A stretch of DNA of 64,000 bases, taken from Flagellimonas_B algarum. GTDB taxonomy: Bacteria; Bacteroidota; Bacteroidia; Flavobacteriales; Flavobacteriaceae. The stretch lies in NCBI RefSeq assembly GCF_040513375.1, contig NZ_JBEVTG010000001.1, positions 682,001 through 746,000 on the forward strand, in the 5' to 3' direction. A program made the position numbers and the translations under genes. The notes beneath the pieces were generated by a model. It was not told where the DNA came from, did not search any database, and saw only the letters and a program-made list of their open reading frames with translations. Shown piece by piece: positions 42,754 through 51,305 of the stretch (position 1 is the first letter of the stretch; each line of letters starts with the position of its first letter).

Positions 42754-45231
42754 CTATGATCCGCACATGAGGCAGTCATCGTCTGCCTGACCTTCTTTGG
42801 CCCGCGCGATCAATTCTTTCATCTCCGCTTCCGACATTGGTTGGATGTCGACTTCCTGCTGCGAGACCGGTGTAGCCTCGACCTTTAAGCTCGAAGCGGT
42901 CTTCGGGGTCGCTGCCTCGACTTCGGCTTCGGCTGCAACACTGACCGGAACTTCTTTCTTCTTGGTATTGTCCAAGGTGAATTTAATGGCATCAACGGCC
43001 GCTTTCGTCCTCAAGTAATACATGCCCGTTTTCAAGCCGCTTTTCCATGCATAGAAATGCATTGAAGTCAGCTTGGCATAATTGGCATTCTCCATAAAGA
43101 GGTTCAACGACTGGCTCTGATCGATAAAGTAGCCCCTATGACGGCTCATGTCGATGATATCTTTCATACTCAACTCCCAAACGGTCTTATACAACTCTTT
43201 GATGTCTTCCGGAATGATATCGATGTGTTGGATCGATCCGTTGGCACGCATCAATTCCTGCTTCAAATTCTCGTTCCACAAGCCCAATCGTACCAAGTCT
43301 TCCAAAAGGTGTTTGTTGACTACGATGAACTCACCAGACAATACCCTTCGGGTGTAGATATTCGAGGTGTAGGGTTCGAAGCATTCGTTGTTCCCCAAGA
43401 TCTGTGAAGTAGATGCCGTTGGCATCGGTGCGACCAATAAGGAATTGCGCACCCCGTGTTTCTTGACGTCTTTTCTTAGTTTGTCCCAATCCCATCGGCC
43501 GGATAGTTCTTCGTCCTTCACACCCCAAAGATTGTGTTGGAAATCCCCTTTTGAAATCGGTGAGCCTTTGTAAGACGAATACGCTCCTTCTACCTTAGCT
43601 TCTTCCATAGAAGCGGTTACCGCGGCAAAGTAGAGCGTCTCGAAAATTTCTTGGTTCAGTTGCTTGGCCTCGTCACTGGTGAACGGCAGGCGCAGCATGA
43701 TAAAGGCATCGGCAAGTCCTTGAACGCCCAAACCGATAGGGCGATGGCGCATGTTCGAATTTTTCGCTTCTTCGACCGGATAGTAATTGCGATCAATGAC
43801 ACGGTTCAGGTTTTTCGTGACACGTTTGGTGACCTTGAACAGTTCTTTGTGGTCGAAAGCACCGTTCTTGACGAACATCGGCAGGGCGATCGAAGCTAGG
43901 TTACATACCGCCACTTCATCAGGTGAGGTATACTCCAAAATCTCGGTACAGAGGTTTGAGGAGCGAATGGTCCCCAAGTTCTTTTGGTTGCTCTTGCGGT
44001 TAGCGGCATCCTTGTAAAGCATGTAAGGAGTACCGGTCTCGATTTGTGATTCCAAGATCTTTTCCCATAGATCCCTGGCCTTAATGGTCTTGCGGCCCTT
44101 TCCTTCGGCTTCGTATTTGAGATAGAGTTCCTCGAAGGCCTCACTATGGTTACTGAACAAGCCTGGGCACTCGTTCGGGCACATCAAGGTCCATTCGGCA
44201 TCGGCCTCGACGCGTTTCATGAACAAATCGGGGATCCACATGGCGTAGAACAGATCTCGCGCCCGCATTTCCTCTTTTCCGTGGTTCTTTTTTAAATCAA
44301 GGAAATCGTAAATATCGGCATGCCATGGTTCGACATAAATAGCGAAGCTCCCTTTTCGTTTTCCTCCGCCTTGATCGACATAACGTGCCGTATCGTTGAA
44401 TACACGCAACATGGGTACGATACCGTTCGATGTCCCGTTGGTGCCTGCGATGTAGGATCCCGTCGCGCGGATGTTGTGTATCGATAGACCGATCCCCCCT
44501 GCGGATTGCGAAATCTTCGCGGTCTGCTTCAAGGTGTCGTAGATACCGTCGATACTATCGTCTTTCATCGCCAATAAGAAACATGACGACATCTGTGGTT
44601 TTGGTGTGCCCGAGTTGAAAAGTGTTGGCGTCGCGTGGGTAAAATACTTCTTCGACATCAACTCATAGGTCTCGATGGCCGAATCAAGATCATCCAAATG
44701 GATGCCGACCGCGACCCGCATCAACATATGTTGTGGGCGTTCGGCGATCTTTCCGTTGAGTTTTAAGAGGTACGATCGTTCCAAGGTTTTGAAGCCAAAG
44801 TAATCATAGCCGAAATCACGGTTATAGATGATGGTCGAATCCAATTTTTCGGCATTCTTGGCAATGACCTCATAGACCTCATCGGAAACCAAGGGGGCGT
44901 CTTTACCGGTACGTGGGTTGACGTACTCGTAAAGGTCCTTCATGGTTTCGGAAAAGGACTTCTTGGTATTCTTGTGTAGGTTGGAAACGGAAATGCGTGC
45001 CGCCAATCGAGCATAGTCAGGGTGGGTCGTCGTCATGGTCGCAGCGATTTCAGCGGCCAAATTGTCGAGTTCCGAAGTAGTTACCCCATCATATAAGCCT
45101 TCGATGACCCTCATGGCCACCTTGACCGGATCTACCAGGTCGTTCAAGCCATAGCATAGTTTTCTTACCCTGGCCGTGATCTTGTCGAACATCATCGGCT
45201 CTTTTCTTCCGTCTCGTTTTACTACATACAT
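42754..45231 (-). CDS. nrdA: Class Ia ribonucleoside-diphosphate reductase alpha subunit
   Basis: The 825-residue large subunit reduces ribonucleotides to deoxyribonucleotides. An N-terminal ATP-cone (MYVVKRDGRKEPMMFDKITARV) gives dATP control. The barrel has the catalytic segment SNLCTEIL with the active-site Cys and Glu, and PMPTASTSQILGNNECFEPYT. A flexible linker near the end, rich in Ala and Glu, leads to DDDCLMCGS with the shuttling Cys pair. It starts 113 bases after the nrdB stop codon on the same strand, so the order is nrdB then nrdA. Confidence 0.97.
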   Translation of the reverse strand: MYVVKRDGRKEPMMFDKITARVRKLCYGLNDLVDPVKVAMRVIEGLYDGVTTSELDNLAAEIAATMTTTHPDYARLAARISVSNLHKNTKKSFSETMKDLYEYVNPRTGKDAPLVSDEVYEVIAKNAEKLDSTIIYNRDFGYDYFGFKTLERSYLLKLNGKIAERPQHMLMRVAVGIHLDDLDSAIETYELMSKKYFTHATPTLFNSGTPKPQMSSCFLLAMKDDSIDGIYDTLKQTAKISQSAGGIGLSIHNIRATGSYIAGTNGTSNGIVPMLRVFNDTARYVDQGGGKRKGSFAIYVEPWHADIYDFLDLKKNHGKEEMRARDLFYAMWIPDLFMKRVEADAEWTLMCPNECPGLFSNHSEAFEELYLKYEAEGKGRKTIKARDLWEKILESQIETGTPYMLYKDAANRKSNQKNLGTIRSSNLCTEILEYTSPDEVAVCNLASIALPMFVKNGAFDHKELFKVTKRVTKNLNRVIDRNYYPVEEAKNSNMRHRPIGLGVQGLADAFIMLRLPFTSDEAKQLNQEIFETLYFAAVTASMEEAKVEGAYSSYKGSPISKGDFQHNLWGVKDEELSGRWDWDKLRKDVKKHGVRNSLLVAPMPTASTSQILGNNECFEPYTSNIYTRRVLSGEFIVVNKHLLEDLVRLGLWNENLKQELMRANGSIQHIDIIPEDIKELYKTVWELSMKDIIDMSRHRGYFIDQSQSLNLFMENANYAKLTSMHFYAWKSGLKTGMYYLRTKAAVDAIKFTLDNTKKKEVPVSVAAEAEVEAATPKTASSLKVEATPVSQQEVDIQPMSEAEMKELIARAKEGQADDDCLMCGS

Positions 45232-45344
45232 TTTTTACAGTTTAGTTAGTGGCACATCATTTTACTAATAGCCGATAGGTATTCAGTTCATCTTTGGTTT
45301 GGGGCCAATGACCTTACAATAGGGCAGCTGGGGTGTTCGGTTCG

Positions 45345-46331
45345 TTAAAAATCGGCGTCGAAACTGATTTTCTGTGAATCGGTATCCTTTTCTTTGTTCA
45401 ATACCCCGGCTTTCTGGTATTCGGAAACCCGCTTCTCAAAGAAATTGGTCTTTCCTTGTAGCGAGATCATATCCATGAAATCAAAGGGGTTCGTAGCATT
45501 ATAGACTTTTTCGCACTCCAACTCGACCAACAATCGATCGGTCACGAATTCGAGGTACTGGGTCATCAACTTAGCGTTCATTCCGATCAAGCTCACCGGC
45601 AAGGATTCGGTAATGAACTCGCGTTCGATGTTCAAGGCGTCTACGATGATGTCGGTAATGCGTTCTTTAGGCACCTTGTTGATCAGGTGTTTGTTGTGTA
45701 GGTGTACGGCATAATCGCAGTGCATGCCCTCATCCCTAGAGATCAACTCGTTCGAAAAAGTCAATCCTGGCATCAACCCTCTTTTCTTCAACCAGAAAAT
45801 AGAACAGAACGCGCCAGAGAAGAAGATGCCCTCAACGGCCGCAAAAGCGATCAATCGCTCGGCGAAACTCGGTGATTCAATCCATTTCAATGCCCAATCG
45901 GCCTTCTTCTTGATCGCCGGGAAATTCTCAATGGCCTTGAACAAGACGTTCTTCTCCTTTTCGTCTTTCACATAGGTATCGATCAGCAAGGAATAGGTTT
46001 CCGAATGGATGTTCTCCATCATGATCTGGAAACCATAAAAGAACTTGGCCTCCGAATACTGTACCTCGTTCACGAAATTCTCCGCCAGGTTTTCATTGAC
46101 GATCCCATCGGATGCAGCGAAAAACGCAAGGATATGCTTGATGAAATACTGCTCGTCCTCGCTCAGTTTATCGTTCCAATCGGTAAGGTCTTGGTGCAGA
46201 TCGATTTCTTCCGCCGTCCAAAAACAAGCCTCGCATTTTTTATACCACTCCCATAAATCGTGATGTTGGATCGGAAAAATGACGAATCGGTCTTCGTTCT
46301 CTTCTAGAATAGGCTCAATGGCAGCGGACAT
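45345..46331 (-). CDS. nrdB: Class Ia ribonucleoside-diphosphate reductase beta subunit
   Basis: The 328-residue R2 subunit houses the di-iron centre and the tyrosyl radical. Metal ligands are visible in CFWTAEEIDL (Asp), MMENIHSETYSLL (Glu106, His109, with Tyr113 as the likely radical site), AAVEGIFFSGAF (Glu) and SRDEGMHCDYAVHL (Glu, His). The C-terminus (DSQKISFDADF) matches the tail that docks into NrdA. It is the first gene of the nrd unit. I found no clear NrdR box in the 250 bases upstream. Confidence 0.96.
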   Translation of the reverse strand: MSAAIEPILEENEDRFVIFPIQHHDLWEWYKKCEACFWTAEEIDLHQDLTDWNDKLSEDEQYFIKHILAFFAASDGIVNENLAENFVNEVQYSEAKFFYGFQIMMENIHSETYSLLIDTYVKDEKEKNVLFKAIENFPAIKKKADWALKWIESPSFAERLIAFAAVEGIFFSGAFCSIFWLKKRGLMPGLTFSNELISRDEGMHCDYAVHLHNKHLINKVPKERITDIIVDALNIEREFITESLPVSLIGMNAKLMTQYLEFVTDRLLVELECEKVYNATNPFDFMDMISLQGKTNFFEKRVSEYQKAGVLNKEKDTDSQKISFDADF

Positions 46332-46545
46332 AGTGTTCTGTATTTTGAAAAAATTAAAACTTGGATGAGGTACCTTTCGGTAGGAGCAAACAAAGATTCA
46401 AAAATGTTACCTAAATGTAAAGTTTGTTTATTGAAAACCCGTCCAAAGTTTTTAACACGGACTGTTGAAATGTAGCTTCGCACCAGATGTATACTGAACT
46501 GGATCAACCGACATCGGTTTTGGCTGATTTTCAACAAAAAAGAAG

Positions 46546-46593
46546 GATAAAAAAAAGACCAAAAAGTATTTTTCAAGATACTCAATGGTCTTT
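46546..46593 (-). terminator. Minus-strand intrinsic terminator with no annotated gene in front
   Basis: AAAGACCA (46554-46561) pairs with TGGTCTTT (46586-46593), with an inner stem AGTAT / ATACT. On the minus strand the stem is followed by eight T. It would end the structured RNA or the small peptide transcript and insulate nrdB. Confidence 0.75.
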
Positions 46594-46765
46594 CGACACT
46601 ATAACTATTTCAACCAAAGCGTACGGCCATGCCGCTTTACGATGTAGGCACTAAAAAGGTAGTTCCCCCGAAACCCAATTAGCATTCCACCATCGACAGC
46701 GACATCATTTATTTCGTAAATTCACACGCATAGGCATGTTGGTTGGCCGTACGATCGTTGGTATT
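46594..46765 (-). ncRNA. Candidate structured RNA with rod-like fold (6S-like shape)
   Basis: On the minus strand the two ends pair: TTGGT / ACCAA (46758-46762 with 46613-46617), then a small internal loop, then the perfect 10-bp stem CGTACGGCCA / TGGCCGTACG (46744-46753 with 46620-46629). Inside, GGCA / TGCC (46733-46736 with 46630-46633), CGTAAA / TTTACG (46715-46720 with 46636-46641) and ACAT / ATGT (46702-46705 with 46642-46645) continue the same axis. A terminator follows at 46593-46546. The total transcript would be about 210-220 bases. Shape and length recall 6S RNA, but I cannot confirm the family. Confidence 0.42.
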
Positions 46766-46767
46766 TC

Positions 46768-46884
46768 TTATTCATGCGCCCCTATCAAAGGTGTTTGTCC
46801 TTCCATGGTCGCTTCGACATCACTGGCCGCAGCGAACACCAAGGCGATTAGCAGCAGCACAAAAAATATCAAACACTTTTTCAT
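46768..46884 (-). CDS. Possible 38-residue membrane or secreted peptide
   Basis: The ATG at 46884 opens a basic MKK start and a strong hydrophobic segment (CLIFFVLLLIALVFAAA), then a short polar tail ending IGAHE. This pattern is typical of a signal peptide or a one-helix membrane peptide. A promoter-like TATCTTCG lies 39 bases upstream (46923-46930). The stop codon is 6 bases before the structured RNA, and the shared terminator is at 46593. It could be an independent small gene or the leader of the RNA transcript. No family is recognised. Confidence 0.4.
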   Translation of the reverse strand: MKKCLIFFVLLLIALVFAAASDVEATMEGQTPLIGAHE

Positions 46885-47153
46885 AATATTGGTCGTGGTC
46901 GTTCGTCGTTTAATTGATATTCCGAAGATACTTGGCGAATCGGTTGCTACTTTGAGCGGTTGTATGGATGGTAGCAAATCCTGTACGGATGGATTCTCGG
47001 CACTCGGCCCCATCAAAATGTAGTAAAAATCGTATAATGCAAGCCTTAAGCCAATACCGACCAGTTATACGTCCAGTTCATCCATAAACACAAATTATCA
47101 AGGGCCACTCCGATAATAGTGGTACTTTTAAATTCTTATACAAATCCTAACCC

Positions 47154-47888
47154 ATGCTTGAAGCCGTATTGGTAGACGATGAATCCAAAGCTTTGGAGAG
47201 CCTCAGTTGGGAGCTCACCAACCTCAGTGACGAGGTGACCGTGATCGCTTCCTTTACCGATGCCCATGAAGCCTTGGATTATTTGGAAAAAAATACGCCA
47301 GACTGTCTGTTTCTTGACATCGAAATGCCGATTATGGACGGTTTCCAGTTCATCCAGAACCTGAAAAACAAGAATTTTCCGGTCATCATCACCACGGCTT
47401 ACAACCAATACGCCTTGAAGGCATTGAAAAACGAGGCGCTTGATTACCTGCTGAAACCCATCGACACCGATGACTTGAACGATACCATCCTTAAAATCAA
47501 GAAATACAACAGCAAGAACTACACCGCCGAACGCCTTGAACAGATCCTGGTCAATTTCAACGCGAAATCGATAGACAGGAAAATCACCATCAATACCGAC
47601 GGAAAATTGTTGTTCTTGGAAAGTGAAGAGATCCTCTATGTCGAAAGCGATGGCAACTATAGTACCCTTTACCTTGAAGACGGTCAAAAATTGCTCTTGA
47701 CCAAGAAATTAAAGGAAGTCAACCAACTGTTGCCTTCGGAGGCGTTCTTTAGGATCCACAATTCCTATGTGGTGAATCTTGGCAAGATCAAGGAATTTTT
47801 GAAGACCGATGGTTATGTGGTGTTGAAATCAGGACATAAAATCCCCGTTTCCAGGCAGAAGAAGTCCGATTTTTTGGATCTTTTATAA
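47154..47888 (+). CDS. LytTR-type response regulator
   Basis: A 244-residue two-domain regulator. The receiver domain (1-120) has the acidic pair in VLVDDESKALES, the phosphate-accepting Asp in CLFLDIEMPIMDGF and the Lys in YLLKPIDTDDL. The LytTR DNA-binding domain spans about 140-244 (ILYVESDGNYSTLYL; FFRIHNSYVVNLGKI). The sensor kinase gene starts 9 bases downstream, so the pair forms a LytS/LytR-type two-component system. Confidence 0.93.
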   Translation: MLEAVLVDDESKALESLSWELTNLSDEVTVIASFTDAHEALDYLEKNTPDCLFLDIEMPIMDGFQFIQNLKNKNFPVIITTAYNQYALKALKNEALDYLLKPIDTDDLNDTILKIKKYNSKNYTAERLEQILVNFNAKSIDRKITINTDGKLLFLESEEILYVESDGNYSTLYLEDGQKLLLTKKLKEVNQLLPSEAFFRIHNSYVVNLGKIKEFLKTDGYVVLKSGHKIPVSRQKKSDFLDLL

Positions 47889-47897
47889 CTTTCGTGA

Positions 47898-49853
47898 ATG
47901 CCAGATAGCCTTTTCGCTACCCATACCGCTGTTTCTTTCAAATCCTATCCGTTATGCGTGCTCGTCTTTTTGATGTTGGCCTTACCGGTCAATGCACAGC
48001 AGGATTTCGAATCGGTCATGCACGGACTTTTGGCAAAGCGGCCTACGACCTACAAATCGCTTGATAGCACCCTTCGCCGATTTAAACGTGATACCGTCAA
48101 ACTGAACACCTTTATTGCCGAAGCCGAAACCAACGAATACCCCGAAGGCCGCTCCTATGCCCTGAACCAATTGGGAACGGTTTTTCGTAACCGATCTGAG
48201 TTCAAAAGGGCCATCGCCCTACACCAAGAGGCGCTGTTGCTCTCCGAATCGATCGAAAACGCCGAACTGCAGGTCTTCAGTTTGAACATGCTCGGGGTGG
48301 CCTATCGCCGTAGTGATGCCATACGTACCGCTTTGGACTATAACCAACGTGCCCTTGAAATAGCCGATACGGTGCAACGGCCTTCGTTGCACATCAAACG
48401 GAACATCAATGTGGCCCTGAACAGCATTGGCAACTTATATTCGACCTTGGGGCAGTATGACTTGGCCATCTCCCAATTTCAACGTGCCCTACAACTTGAA
48501 GAAGAACTCAACAACACCTTGGGCCTAGCGATCAACAACCAAAACATTGGGGAGTGCCTGATGTTCAAAGGAGACCTCGAGGGCGCCCTTGACCGGTACC
48601 GCCGATCATTGGCCTTGAACGATGATATCAACAATGATTTCGGTAGGGTCATTTGCCAAAACAGCATCGCACAAATCCATCTAAAACAAGGGGAAGCTGA
48701 GAAGGCCCTTGAACTTTTGGAACGTATCAAGGCTCCCGCCACCGAGCTAGGTGACAAGTTCCTTCTTTCGTCGGTCCTTATCAATACCGGCTGGGCCCTT
48801 TTGGAAGCGAACCGTCTCAATGAAGCAGAGGGTTATATGAAACAAGGCTTGGATATGGCCGTGGAAAGCAATCTGCCCAGCATGATCATTTTCGGCAACC
48901 AACACCTTTCGGACCTTGAACATGCAAAAGGCAACGATCGAAAAGCCTTGGAATACTATAAGGAAGCCGACCGGATGGACAAGGCGATCATCAATGAGCG
49001 CAACGTACGCTACATGAACGATATCATCTTGAAGTACCAAACCGAAAAGAAGAACAACCAGATATCGGACTTGGCCAAGGAGAATGAGCTGGTGCGGCTG
49101 CGGCTGCGTAAAAACCAAACCACAATTTTGGTCAGTGCCCTACTCATCGGACTGATCGGCACCATCCTTTTCATCATGTACCGGCAGTACCAATCCAATC
49201 AAGAGAAACGCGTGATCGGTCTTGAACAGCATATGTTACGCAGCCAGATGAACCCGCATTTCCTGTTCAACTCCCTGAACTCGATCAAGCTCTACATCAT
49301 CAACAATGACAAGAAAAACGCGGTGCATTACCTCAACAAGTTCTCAAAATTGGTGCGGCGTATCCTGGAGGGGTCTTCAATGAAGGAAATCGCCTTGGCC
49401 GAGGAGTTGGAGACCGTTGAGCTCTATCTGAATATCGAAAAGATCCGTTTCTCCGATGAGATCAATTACGACATCAATATCGCCGACGGATTGAATCCTG
49501 AATTGATCAAAATACCCTCAATGGTACTACAACCGTTCTTGGAAAATGCCATCTGGCACGGCCTTTCTGCCAAAGAAGGTGAAAAGAACATTTGGCTTAA
49601 CATTACAAACAAAGACGACATGCACCTGCTCATCAGCGTCATTGACAATGGCGTCGGTCGCAAGGCTTCCGAACGCTTGAAGGAAAGTCGTGTATTGAAA
49701 CGGAAATCGGTCGGCATCGATATCACCAAAGAACGCTTGGCCAACTTTGCCAAGGACTTTCAAAATGATTTCAACGTTGAAATCCTTGACCTTTTCGATG
49801 ACCAAGGCATGCCCAAAGGCACCAAGGTGGTCCTTGAAATCCCTATGGTTTAG
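47898..49853 (+). CDS. TPR-containing LytS-type sensor histidine kinase
   Basis: A 651-residue protein with an N-terminal signal-like hydrophobic stretch (about 17-33, ending VNAQQ) and periplasmic TPR repeats at about 75-390 (ALNQLGTVFRNRSEFKRAIALH; NSIGNLYSTLGQYDLAISQF). A coiled segment follows, then a membrane helix at about 410-430 (TTILVSALLIGLIGTILFIMY), the His_kinase box RSQMNPHFLFNSLNSIKLYI, and an ATP-binding domain (LENAIWHGLSAKEGEK; ISVIDNGVGRKAS). It phosphorylates the LytTR regulator in front of it. The final 11 bases overlap the DUF3109 gene on the other strand. Confidence 0.93.
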   Translation: MPDSLFATHTAVSFKSYPLCVLVFLMLALPVNAQQDFESVMHGLLAKRPTTYKSLDSTLRRFKRDTVKLNTFIAEAETNEYPEGRSYALNQLGTVFRNRSEFKRAIALHQEALLLSESIENAELQVFSLNMLGVAYRRSDAIRTALDYNQRALEIADTVQRPSLHIKRNINVALNSIGNLYSTLGQYDLAISQFQRALQLEEELNNTLGLAINNQNIGECLMFKGDLEGALDRYRRSLALNDDINNDFGRVICQNSIAQIHLKQGEAEKALELLERIKAPATELGDKFLLSSVLINTGWALLEANRLNEAEGYMKQGLDMAVESNLPSMIIFGNQHLSDLEHAKGNDRKALEYYKEADRMDKAIINERNVRYMNDIILKYQTEKKNNQISDLAKENELVRLRLRKNQTTILVSALLIGLIGTILFIMYRQYQSNQEKRVIGLEQHMLRSQMNPHFLFNSLNSIKLYIINNDKKNAVHYLNKFSKLVRRILEGSSMKEIALAEELETVELYLNIEKIRFSDEINYDINIADGLNPELIKIPSMVLQPFLENAIWHGLSAKEGEKNIWLNITNKDDMHLLISVIDNGVGRKASERLKESRVLKRKSVGIDITKERLANFAKDFQNDFNVEILDLFDDQGMPKGTKVVLEIPMV

Positions 49854-50412
49854 AAATCGCGTCCGCCACGGCTTCCAGTTCGGTATACCAGGCTTCGCCG
49901 AACTTACGGATCAGGGCCTCCTTGACGAACTTATAAATCGGGACTTTCAATTCGTCCCCTAAACTACAAGCTGGGTCACAAATGGCCCATTTGTGGTAAT
50001 TGACGGCGGTGAAGGTCGAATATTCTTTGGTACGCACTGGATACAGGTGGCATGATATCGGTTTCTTCCATGAAGTGGCACCCTGATTGTAGGCCTCCTC
50101 CAACCCACATTTGGCAATCCCATCCGAAAAAATCACGTAGGCACATTCCTCCTTATCGACCAAGGGTGTTTCCCATTCCCCATCGCTACCTTTGACGAAG
50201 GTTCCTTGGGCTTCGATCGCCGCGATTCCTTCCTTCCTTAAAAAAGGTTTGGCCTGTTCGAACACCGATTCGAGTATGGCCGTTTCCGATTCGGCAACAG
50301 GCGCCCCTGAAGCCCCATCGACGCAACAGGCCCCCTTGCAGGCATTCAAGTTGCAGACAAAATCATTTTCGACAATCGCTTCGGAGACCAGGGTCTTTCC
50401 AATTTGGAACAT
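49843..50412 (-). CDS. DUF3109 family cysteine-rich protein
   Basis: A 189-residue protein starting at the ATG at 50412; the longer reading adds 21 residues that cross the promoter region. It carries the family cysteine cluster CNLNACKGACC near residue 21-31, then ECAYVIFSDGIAKCGLEEAY, ISCHLYPVR and WAICDPACSLG. That makes about nine conserved Cys and suggests a metal or iron-sulphur site, in the manner of the CxxxCxxCC zinc/iron clusters. No activity is known. It is convergent with the sensor kinase (11-base overlap). Confidence 0.87.
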   Translation of the reverse strand: MFQIGKTLVSEAIVENDFVCNLNACKGACCVDGASGAPVAESETAILESVFEQAKPFLRKEGIAAIEAQGTFVKGSDGEWETPLVDKEECAYVIFSDGIAKCGLEEAYNQGATSWKKPISCHLYPVRTKEYSTFTAVNYHKWAICDPACSLGDELKVPIYKFVKEALIRKFGEAWYTELEAVADAISKP

Positions 50413-50442
50413 ATAGCGGTGGAATTTTGCAGTAATCCATCC

Positions 50443-50450
50443 CAAAAATA
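50443..50450 (-). promoter_or_regulatory. -7 promoter element TATTTTTG of the DUF3109 gene
   Basis: Matches TANNTTTG on the minus strand, 30 bases before the ATG at 50412, and excludes the longer start. Confidence 0.55.
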
Positions 50451-50485
50451 AACAAAGTAGGACATCCGGGGCCAACCCATTACCC

Positions 50486-50493
50486 TACCTTTG
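50486..50493 (+). promoter_or_regulatory. -7 promoter element TACCTTTG of marC
   Basis: Matches TANNTTTG, 19 bases before the ATG at 50513. Confidence 0.6.
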
Positions 50494-50512
50494 CATTCAA
50501 AATTTCGGGAAG

Positions 50513-51085
50513 ATGAATTTCAACATCAAGGAAATCGCCACAGCGACCATGGTCTTGTTCGCGGTCATCGACATTTTAGGGAGTATTCCGATCATCATCT
50601 CATTGCGGACCAAGGTCGGACATATCCAATCGGAAAAGGCCTCTATCGTCGCGGCTAGCATCATGGTGGCTTTTTTATTCGTTGGGGAACGCATTTTGGA
50701 ACTGATCGGCATCGACATCAATTCGTTTGCCGTTGCGGGGGCTTTCGTCATTTTTTTCCTGGCGATTGAAATGGTCTTGGGCATCAGTTTGTACAAGGAT
50801 GAGGAACCCGAGAGTGCCTCGGTGGTCCCCATTGCATTTCCGATCATCGCAGGGGCAGGCACACTGACTTCCCTATTGGCCCTTCGTGCCGAATATCATG
50901 TTGAAAACATCATCGTGGCCATCATCCTAAATATCATCTTCGTGTTCTTGGTCTTGAAATTTTCGGCCCGAATCGAAAAGTTATTGGGCAAGGCCGGTTT
51001 AAACGTTTTCAGAAAAGTTTTTGGCGTAATTTTGTTGGCAATAGCGGTAAAGTTGTTCGCGACCAACATCAACGCGCTGTTTTAA
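50513..51085 (+). CDS. MarC family integral membrane protein
   Basis: A 190-residue, six-helix protein: FAVIDILGSIPIIISL in the first half, FFLAIEMVLGISL in the middle and VPIAFPIIAGAGTLTSLLAL, the second repeat signature. These are the standard MarC/UPF0056 features. The family is often called a multiple antibiotic resistance protein but no transport activity is proven. A small membrane protein gene follows 17 bases downstream. Confidence 0.9.
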   Translation: MNFNIKEIATATMVLFAVIDILGSIPIIISLRTKVGHIQSEKASIVAASIMVAFLFVGERILELIGIDINSFAVAGAFVIFFLAIEMVLGISLYKDEEPESASVVPIAFPIIAGAGTLTSLLALRAEYHVENIIVAIILNIIFVFLVLKFSARIEKLLGKAGLNVFRKVFGVILLAIAVKLFATNINALF

Positions 51086-51102
51086 CACCTTAAAGAAGCA
51101 TC

Positions 51103-51300
51103 ATGGGTAGGACCTTGATCATCATCCTTATTATTCTAGCTTTGGCCTTGGCGGCCTACAACAGCACTTTACTTGATTTTGACAACCTTTTTCAGGGTGA
51201 TAGTCTGATCGCTTGTATCGGTATCGTAGCCTCCTTATGTGCCATCGTGCTCTTGCTCATCTTCAATACGGCCAAGAAAATCGAGGAACGCTTGAAGTAG
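51103..51300 (+). CDS. Small two-helix membrane protein
   Basis: A 65-residue protein of two hydrophobic segments, TLIIILIILALALAAYN (4-20) and IACIGIVASLCAIVLLLIF (36-54), separated by an acidic loop, with a charged C-terminus. It is not in a family I recognise. It follows marC on the same strand and may be cotranscribed. Confidence 0.65.
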   Translation: MGRTLIIILIILALALAAYNSTLLDFDNLFQGDSLIACIGIVASLCAIVLLLIFNTAKKIEERLK

Positions 51301-51305
51301 CGCCC

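Larger units (their letters stand above)
46332..47153. other. 822-base gene-poor region between nrdB and the LytTR regulator
   Basis: No long gene is supported here. From left to right it holds the nrdB leader (46332-46545, A/T-rich), a minus-strand terminator hairpin, a probable structured RNA (46594-46765), and a minus-strand 38-codon reading frame (46768-46884). The remaining 270 bases hold only a weak minus-strand promoter-like TATCTTCG (46923-46930) and the leader of the regulator gene. Confidence 0.6.

Noticed and set aside
46332..46545. NrdR box in front of nrdB
   Set aside because: I looked for paired ACACNATATNTTGTGT-like sites and saw none convincing.
46304..46585. 93-codon minus-strand frame in front of nrdB
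   Set aside because: It overlaps the nrdB start and the terminator hairpin; the composition looks like non-coding DNA.
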